In this document: positions 56,519-64,000 of the stretch, piece after piece | Position numbering within the stretch: position 1 is the first letter of the stretch | How the letters are laid out: each line of letters starts with the position of its first letter | Assembly: GCA_009763385.1 (NCBI GenBank) | Contig: CM019826.1 | Span: 83,950,748 to 84,014,747, forward strand | Source of the DNA: Coix lacryma-jobi var. lacryma-jobi | Taxonomy: Eukaryota > Streptophyta > Magnoliopsida > Poales > Poaceae | Reading direction: 5' to 3' | DNA: 64,000 bases | Made by a program: the position numbers and the translations under genes | Notes under the pieces: model-generated | Database searches by the model: none | What the model was told of the DNA's origin: nothing | Seen by the model: only the letters and a program-made list of their open reading frames with translations

Positions 56519-59500
56519 TGACACCCTAGTGTCCAGTATTGCATTAGGAACAACATTAGCTACAAATTAACATGAGCATTGCATTGCATCATCTCATGTT
56601 GCATCAAAGAGCTTTTTTCCTTTTGTTTGTTTATTCAAATTAGGGTTCAATAGAACTTGTTTGATTAAATTAGTTTCTATTTTGACAAATAATTTTATAA
56701 AATAGAGAATAATGAGTACAACACTTTTCTTGTAGACACTTTGTCTTAATTCAATATGGATTAATAATTAAAAATACAGAAACAAAAATGATTTCTAGCC
56801 CTAATATTAGCTTTAATTATGTGTAGGCTAAAGAAATGATTTTCAGAAAATATGTCCTATATGAAAGTTGTAGAGAAAATTATTTTGAGTGACTTTTGTT
56901 TCTGGGTCAAACCCTAGTTTTGAGTTTTTGAAGCTGTTTTAAAATGGTCAACGTTGGAAAAGTTTCTGAAAAACAAAAAGGGGAAAACGTTTTCTTCCGG
57001 CGCCACCAGTCCGGCCCATCTGGCCTTTCAGCCCAAGCCCGCGCCCGCGGCCGCGCTGTACACCGGCAAGCACGCCACGTGGCCGCAAACGCCTGACCCA
57101 AATCCGGCTCGCCCACTCCGCGCGCGATCTCCTTCGCCCGCATCATGCAATATCCGCAACTCCGCATCATGACTTATCCGCAACTCGCCGCGCCGGCCGT
57201 GGCCCCCGCCACGACCACCGGTCGTCCGCCGGCCGAAGCAAAACCGGCGCCCCGCAACATTTTTCCTCCCTCACTCGCCATTCCACTCGCTCCCTCTCGC
57301 TCTCGCTCTCTTCTCCCGCACGCTCAAACGCAAGCACGCGCACTGCACTCGCCATCGCAAGCCCCCTCTCGTCGTTCCGGCCTCACCCGAGCTCCTTCGT
57401 CCGATTCCTTTCACACATCACATCGCCTTCTCCCCGCACACCCAGTGCGCACAATAGCGCCACCTTCCAAGCTCTGTCTTCCCGGGAACACGACGAGCCC
57501 CGCCGCGGTCGCCACCGACATCGTGCGGAGCTCGAGCTTGTTCCGCGCCACCCGAAGCTTCGCCGCCTCCCTCCTTCTTCGTCGAGCTCAATTAAGCCAA
57601 GGCACAGTGAGAAAACCGGTCCGCTCGCTCTCTACCACCCCCGAACTCACACCACGGTACGCCCGAGCGCCATTAGCGCCGCCACGACGCTCGCACATGG
57701 TCGAGCCTCTCCGAGGCTCCACCAGCCAAACCAACCCGTCTACTAGCTTCCATAGGGTTCACTGGTGCACCCACTAATTTGGCCGGCGATCACCGGAAAT
57801 GGCCTAGCCGAGCTCCACCGTCCGCCATGGCTCGCCGCCGGCAAGCTACGGCCACCCGCTAGCCAAACCAACACCACCATCGGGTTCGCCTCGTCGAGAC
57901 GAACTCATTAAGCCCCACCTCACCGCCGGTGACCTCGCCGTCGGCGAGAATCCCGCGGTCAAAGTCGCTCCCCTGCTCGGCTGTCCCTGGCATGTGGGCC
58001 CCGTTGACCACCAGGCCGCACACGTCAACCGCACATGGCCCATAGACCGAGCCCACGAAGCCCAACCGAGAGATTCAAATGTTTTTCCTTTTTTTTCCTT
58101 TTATTTCCCAGAAAAGCTTGTTTATTTTGTGTAGCATGATTTATTGATCCAAATGGAGTGCTTTCAGTTTTGTTAATCTGTTTGTGATTAGAGCTATCTG
58201 AGAAAAATAGGAAAATATTTTTGGTAACAGTTTATTATACTGTTTTTATTTATTTCACTTTATGTGCAAACTGTTAGATAAAATGTTCATATGTTTTCTG
58301 GTCAAATTAAATTATGGTAAAATTGTGTATGCTCTTTGTCATGTAAGCATCAGTAAAAATATATGAGAGTCTATTCCTATAGAAAAAGTGTCTGTTTAGA
58401 TTTAAATGTCTTTTTAGCTGTTTTTCTAAAATAATTGTTGAGAGAAATGTATGTGGAAAATAAATGTGGAAAGATTTATGTAGTCTCTGTGTAACTTGTG
58501 AAAGCTATGAAAAATGCTAAGTATGGGTAGTTGTATGAAAGAAAATAAAGTTGTAGTATAAGTGTGCTTTTCTGAGTTTTTCTTAGGAAATTCATGCAGG
58601 AAAAATTATAACTTTTCTGTTCATGGAAATTCAAATATGAAATGTGGAGTAGAATCTGGAAAATGTAAAAATGGATGTTGCACCCTTTTCCAGTAGGGTT
58701 GCAGTTCGAAGGGTTTATTTTGGGCTAAACTTTGGAATTTGTGTAAAATTATGTGTGCATGCTCTAGCAGTAATTTTTATACAGTAAGGTTGTTTCATAT
58801 AGATGAAGCCAGAAAAAATGTGAAACCTGCTGTTTGATGCTTTTTTGGAAGGAAACTTAGTTCAAAATACCTTTTGGCAGTGTATTTATTTTTTTGTATC
58901 TGTTGCCTAGTACTTTATTTGATGCTGAAATTTGTACAGTGGAGTCCAGTAGGTATAGATTACCTACTGTAGTTTTTGTGGATTTTTCGGAGATCAGGAA
59001 ACAGTACTTGCTGTACAAACCTGAGTTCTTTAAGTTAATAAATAGAATTGGTGGAGTTAAATTGTTTTGTGTTTTCATTTAATTAAATAATTTTATCAAT
59101 GTCAAAAGTTGTTCAACAAGTTGGTTTTGTTGATTTATAACGATATTTTGCTCTTGCATACCATCATAAAGCACCGTGTATTATTTAATTACTTTTACCG
59201 CATTGCAACTAGGATGGGTAGTTCCGGAGAACGACCAGGAGCCGGAGAGAAACGCGGAGCCGGAAGCACCCGAAGTCTAGCAGCTCGAGGAGGTAGAAGG
59301 CGCCGACTTCGAAGCTAACCTGCCCGAGTGCCCCGCTCACGAGGCCTCGGTCTTCTCCCAAAGCAAGCCCCGGAGCATTTTAAGCCTCCTATTATTTATA
59401 ATTAATTCAATTGAGTATTTTTATATTGGTGATGCATTAGGTATAGGAGTTGTTTAGATCCTACTTGATGCATTTATACTCCTTTGAATTATTGTTTACA

Positions 59501-60864
59501 CCTGCCTTGTTATCCTGTTAATTATTATAATGTAGAATTGCTTAGTCTGTTAATAAAAGCAGTAGTTAGAGATGTTTCTGTAATACCCTTGGTGGGTATT
59601 TACCGGATCACGGTTGGCTATATTTCCTATCGTGGAAAAGAACCTGAGTAGTAATGAAATACGGTCAACTGGAAGGCAAGACACCAAGTTCGGAAACTTG
59701 GGGGCAGCTCGTCCATTGGATCGTGTAGGTTTGTATTGGCCCTCGTTCATTTTGAAAGCGTCCTTTTACTTAGGGTTGTCGGTGCTGTAATCGCTGACCC
59801 CGAAGCCGGTTAGACGCTGTTCGGGCCAGTTTCAACCTGTGTCGCACCCTCTAATATGGAAACACGATCTGCCATGGAATGGCCATCGTTTAGATCCAAT
59901 TGGGTGGTCTGTGCTGTGAGCCGCGACGATTACCACCACGGACAGTATCGAGCGGTGGCCAATGCATGGAGCCGACGGGAAAAGTGTGGGTTTGTATTAA
60001 AGGTTTCTTGCTAGCTGGTTTGTAATTTGATTCGAGTCGCCGTCCCCTCCAATTAGTGGGAAACTATGTCGAGCTTCACCACGATACAACTTCATGTGAT
60101 GCTTTAAGGTTCAACTAAAATGTGGATAAGTCAACCTGATATGGTCTATATTATTGATTGTTAGACTCAAGTGAATGTTGTAGATCAGCTGCAAACCTAG
60201 ACTAAGAGATAGGCCTAAAATTTGACTGCTCATTCATCAAATTAAATGTTACTCTCCTTAAAGAAAGCTTTTCACAACTAAATTCCCAGCTCCACCAGAA
60301 AGCCTTGCATACCCTTGGTGTCCTTATTTCAGTTAGACGGGTAAGTCTAGCTGAGTACCTTCCCGTACTCAGGGTTTATCCCGTTGTTGCAGATGGTCAG
60401 GTTTACTTCGGCTATTGTAAGCACTGCCTCTTCCCCGTGGAGGGTGATGAGGAGTAGGCCCAGGGCAGGGTCATCCCAAAGCTTCTCCTTTACTTTTGCG
60501 GGACTAAGACTACTGGTGGCACAGTATTTGAAAAAGGAAGAGTGAGTTACCAAAAACAATGTTTTATTCGTACCACGTGTGTGGTGTCGTATTTTCGAGA
60601 CTTCATTAAAGCTTCTGCTATTTGAACTCAGTATTGTAATAACTTTGAGTCTTCGCACTCTGATGTTAATTTCGATTTCGATCATCAACTGTTGTATCCT
60701 CGCGAATGTGGTACTTGAACAATGCGATCTTGTATATTGTAAGTTGTTTGAAATCCTTCGAGATTTTTGGACTACCGGAGTTATATGGGTTCAAGTGTGA
60801 GTCGGAGCCAGTTAATTCGGCTAAGACATACTTGAGCTCTTATAATTTGGACGGTTCCGCCACA
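56519..60864 (+). mobile_element. Ty3/gypsy 5' LTR, 4.35 kb
   Basis: It starts TGACACCCTAGTGTCC at 56519 (left flank AACTA) and ends GGTTCCGCCACA at 60864, followed by a primer site. A GC-rich island lies at about 57000-58080, as in the minus-strand LTRs at 8771 and 16564, to which it is distantly related. Open frames within it (for example 57145-57777) are compositional, without recognisable domains. Confidence 0.85.
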
Positions 60865-60866
60865 GC

Positions 60867-60879
60867 TAGTATCAGAGCA
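60867..60879 (+). promoter_or_regulatory. Primer binding site (initiator Met tRNA type)
   Basis: TAGTATCAGAGCA lies two bases after the LTR end; one change from the usual TGGTATCAGAGC. The leader to 61531 has no ORF. Confidence 0.8.
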
Positions 60880-61286
60880 TGGTTCAAGTTATTGCATCCG
60901 TAAGGAGCTATTTCGAACTAAAATAGGTATTTTAGAACTATTTTCAAAACTATTTTGAAATTTTAAGTGTGCCCAGTCTTGTCCTTAAGCCCTATACCAG
61001 GATTCAGGTGGCTTAACTGCTAACAGGTTTCAGGGATTGCTTCATGCCAGATCTTTTATTTGCTGGTCCATTCTCGGGGAAAAGAGAATGCGTCGATTGC
61101 GAAAACATGCATAAAATGATTTTAGTGAGATATGAGAGCATGATTGTCCAACCGTCGGTCTAGGGAGAGTGTTGTTATACCAAGTATGTGTGAGCTCTAC
61201 GCGAAATATGAGGGTATCAAGTGTTGGGTATGTTTTCCTAAATTGGTGCATGGTATTTAGTATCGGCCTCTATGTACCTTCTGCAG

Positions 61287-61531
61287 GTACACTAACTACA
61301 CGATCGAATAGACGATTAGATTACGCATGAGAGAACGTTCTTGCCACCGACTAGAACGTTAGGACTTACGAGTCATTTTAGTGAGTGAGAACGTAAGTAC
61401 GATCATGCATCATATTTATGTTCTTGCACTTTGCATTCCTCCCCTTAATTAAAAGTTGTTCCTTTTCTTTATAAAATTTGCCAACTTAAATATGCGTCTC
61501 ACGAGAGATCGAAACCCCTTTATTTCTACAG
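61287..61531 (+). other. Putative leader intron before the accessory ORF
   Basis: CTGCAG is followed by GTACAC at 61287, and TTTATTTCTACAG precedes the ATG at 61532. An alternative donor, GTAAGT, is at 61393. The donor context CTGCAG/GTA and the acceptor next to the ATG are the same as in the minus-strand relative (16002-15774). Confidence 0.45.
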
Positions 61532-62493
61532 ATGGCCCGGACTAAGCTGACAGCTCCCAAGCCACCGGAGGCAAAGGAGTTCCACGTCGTCGCTTGGCCA
61601 CAAAGTTGACCAAGAACACATTCTTGTCCTACATTGGGTTGCCAACGATCCTCTGGAGGATTCTGCAGCCAGTGGGATATGAGGAAGGACAGGAGCCCCG
61701 GTACTCTTGGCAGAAGTATATCTATGGGCAGGATTCCCAAGTCATGGTGCAGGTCAAGGTTAAGGCCTTGGCTAGCAAGCCGCATTGGTCAGGATGGACA
61801 GAGATTACCAAGGGTAGTTGTGCAAAGGATGGAGCCAACAAGGGAGCTTACTTGGTGCTAAAGGACATCATAGCTCGCTTCCCCGCTAACCTTGCTAGTG
61901 CTATGGCAGGAGTGTTCCCTCGTGGATCCTTTTCCATTGCACTGGAGGCAGACTTTGGAGTCAGTCCTGATAGGAGACACAGAGGAAATGTACTTTTGTG
62001 AGACTTCAGCGATGAGTGCCACCAGAGCTTTGGTGGGAGTGTGTGAGAGTTTGGAGCGCAGCGTAGAGAGCGTGTCCTTTACCCTCACTGACTACAGGAG
62101 AGGCTGCACCAGGTCACCCTAGAGCGTGACGAGGTAGGCGCTAGAGCAGGAGCAGAAAACACCGCCAGGACCATCGCCGAGCAGATGTACTTGACAATGT
62201 CTTTCCAGCAGGATGAAGCCTGGTCCGCGTTTGACGAGCTCAGAGAAAGTGCGCTTCACCTGATACAGCAGGTGGATAACCAACAAGCCTACATCAACAA
62301 CCTCCATGAGGCGATCCACCAGATGCATCATGAGGCACAGGAAGCAGCCACCCCAGCAGTCGAAGAGGCCCCCGAGCCCCAAGATGGAGTAGTGCTTGGT
62401 CCAGATCTTGCATCGGACGATGAGGCTCATGCTGACGAGCCTATGCTCGACGCCAATGAGGATGACGCTGTGTCTGAAATTGGAGACGCTTGA
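61532..62493 (+). pseudogene. Accessory ORF related to 14741-15773, broken
   Basis: It starts MARTKLTAPK at 61532, keeping the first five residues of the H3 tail (Met plus ARTK). The frame stops at 61609, and the homologous domain continues in another frame at 61594-62001 (GYEEGQEPRYSW near 61675, AMAGVFP near 61900). A coiled-coil-like part follows, and at 62185-62493 an acidic C-terminus (DEAHADEPMLDANEDD) ends with TGA. So the order H3-like start, conserved domain, coiled coil and acidic tail is the same as in the minus-strand copy. Several frameshifts make it non-functional. Confidence 0.8.
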
Positions 62494-62816
62494 GCGTTAG
62501 TTTCACTAGGAGTCTCTCTTTTGTTTAGTCTTGATCATGGTCGCTTTGCTATAACCCAGACATGTTTTGTCTTTATGACTAAGTTGCATGATGGCATGTA
62601 TGACTTTTGGACAAAGTCCAGACGATCGATCTGGCACCTTTATTTATGGAAATCCGTCGTTTGCGTTCTTATTTTCGAGCAATTATTCTGTGATGTTGTA
62701 TGGAAATGAGTAATTATACTTGGTCGTGTGCTAAATTTTTGGATTATGTACAATATAGTATTTATTCATGTTCAGTATAACATCACCTAATTGTTGCTCA
62801 TCAATGGGTTATGCAG

Positions 62817-63334
62817 ATGTCGGCCCACACCCGCAGCCAGCGTGGGCAAGGATCATAGCAGGAGGAAAATCTGCCACCACCTCCACCTCCGCCAATGACG
62901 CCGGAAGCGTTCTTGGGCAGTTCTTGGGCAGCTAGAGGAACATGGAAGAAATGCAAAGGCATATGGAGGCTACGCTCCGTAACATCGCCAACAATACTGC
63001 GCAGCAGCATCAGCAACGTCAGAGACCCGAGCCGAACCAGTATAGCTCGTACAGTGACTTCTTGGACACTCGTCCACCTGTGTTCAAGGAAGCTACTGAA
63101 CCGCTCGAGGCAGATGAATGGCTCAATTCGGTTACCAGAAGTTTCATCTTCTCCGCTTGACCGAGGAGCTTAAAGCCTGTTGGAAGGACCTGCAGGTTTA
63201 TGGTGGTCCCAGTACCGTGCATCCCTGCCAGCCAATGCACCGGTTACTTAGGAACAGTTCTCCACCACAATGCACAGTCACTACATTCCCAGTGGCCTGA
63301 TGGAGATGAAGGTTACAGAGTTTATGAGGTTGTC
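62817..63334 (+). pseudogene. gag: Ty3/gypsy gag N-terminal remnant
   Basis: An ATG at 62817 follows TTATGCAG directly and opens MSAHTRSQ, then hits a TAG within 14 codons. Gag motifs matching the minus-strand copy continue in other frames: RPEPNQYSSYSDFLDTRPP near 63030, EATEPLEADEW near 63100 and FHLLRLTEELK near 63145. It is cut at 63334 by the TGTTGACAC LTR. The region 62494-62816 between the accessory ORF and gag holds nothing recognisable. Confidence 0.8.
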
Positions 63335-64000
63335 TGTTGACACTGGTTATCTATCACAATTAAAGGATAAATAAATATGAAAAGAGCATGAATTCAATCA
63401 CCAACAAAGGTTTAGGGTTTCAATTGACAATATTCCATGAGTTTTATTGAATTTTGATTCTGCAGGGACTAAACCAGGAAATCAACACAGATTGCTTCCC
63501 CTAGAAGGAAACTGACGGGAGATAACCGAACCGATGCATCTGGATTATTCTAGAAGGATCTAGAGGACACCATAAGACACCAGGAGGCCGGGCACCCCGA
63601 GACACGACTAGGTGGGACCGACCGGTCCCACCATCAGACCGGTCGGTCTGCCCCTGGCTCCGCTGGACTCTGCCTTCTAGAACCTTCCCCCACCGCCTAC
63701 GAGGATGCATCTCAGCCGTACTTAAGGTCGGTTTGATCCAATCGCCACGGTTCCTCGCCTAGGGCTATATAAGCAGCCCCAGACCCCCCTCTCCAGAGCA
63801 TCAGATCAGAGAATCAGATCAGATAATCAGTTCAGATCAGCACCAAAGAAGGAGATCATTCAGAAACCCTAGGACTACATCTACCTAGAATAGTTAGATA
63901 GAGTAGGATTAGAGGAGGCAAGCTTCGCTTGGATTCCAGATCTAGTCATGAGAAGGCTCGGTAAACCCAAGATCTTCTCTCTTGTATTAACATTATGGAT
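63335..64000 (+). mobile_element. TGTTGACAC-family LTR, cut by window end
   Basis: It starts TGTTGACACTGG at 63335 and follows 4206-4880 closely, with the same dyads (63612-63649) and TATATAA box (63766-63772). It is inserted in gag; the left flank is TTGTC. Whether it is a 5' LTR or a solo LTR lies outside the window. Confidence 0.85.

Noticed and set aside
57145..57777. 210-residue plus-strand ORF
   Set aside because: Ser/Pro/Arg-rich translation of the GC-rich island of the gypsy 5' LTR; no domain and no comparable frame in related LTRs.

Overview
This is nuclear DNA from a grass, probably a panicoid; I infer this from the transposon families and cannot name the species. The window is a nest of transposable elements: Sirevirus-type Ty1/copia elements, chromovirus-like and Tat-lineage Ty3/gypsy elements, one CACTA element, solo LTRs and a 500-N gap. 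I recognise no complete host gene, rRNA or CRISPR array. Strands are given relative to the printed sequence.

Layout. 1-2488: minus-strand gypsy LTR carrying a 1,013-bp non-autonomous CACTA element (518-1530, TSD CAC). 2489-6014: 3' part and 3' LTR (TGTTGACAC...GTGTCAACA) of a plus-strand LTR element. 6015-8770: 3' region and truncated LTR of a plus-strand Sirevirus. 8771-16563: a gypsy LTR joined to a minus-strand gypsy interior (accessory ORF, gag, protease; RT and integrase missing). 16564-19967: a minus-strand gypsy LTR running into the gap (19968-20467); its end duplicates the start of the window, including the CACTA junction. 20468-25195: Sirevirus RT/RNaseH remnant, long 3' UTR and 3' LTR. 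25196-30632: an LTR-interior-LTR-interior-LTR chain of a coding-free gypsy family with interiors of about 293 bp. 30633-43957: a 13.3-kb minus-strand Tat element with an antisense spliced accessory gene on the plus strand and three tandem arrays. 43958-48697: minus-strand Sirevirus start, split by a plus-strand Sirevirus solo LTR (TSD AAGCA). 48698-51437: fragments. 51438-56518: minus-strand Sirevirus LTR split by a gypsy solo LTR (TSD GGCTG/GGCTA). 56519-63334: plus-strand gypsy related to the one at 12847-16563. 63335-64000: another TGTTGACAC LTR.

Most interesting signal. Three retrotransposon accessory ORFs begin like the histone H3 tail. The clearest, at 15773 on the minus strand, matches 13 of the first 14 residues of H3. 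A relative at 61532 keeps MARTK, and the unrelated antisense Tat gene at 31742 begins MARLKQTAR. The first and third also have coiled coils and acidic stretches. In the two related elements the accessory ORF and gag both start exactly after a CAG that resembles a 3' splice site, which suggests expression by alternative splicing. The antisense Tat gene has two clean phase-0 introns and its own TATA box, and stays open while the gag-pol beside it is broken.

A second signal is non-coding. Sirevirus LTRs, and independently the gypsy LTR family at 25744 and 52475, carry arrays of short inverted repeats in which the loop is constant while the stems change on both sides together. The Sirevirus loop contains TGGGCC, a site II/TCP-type motif.
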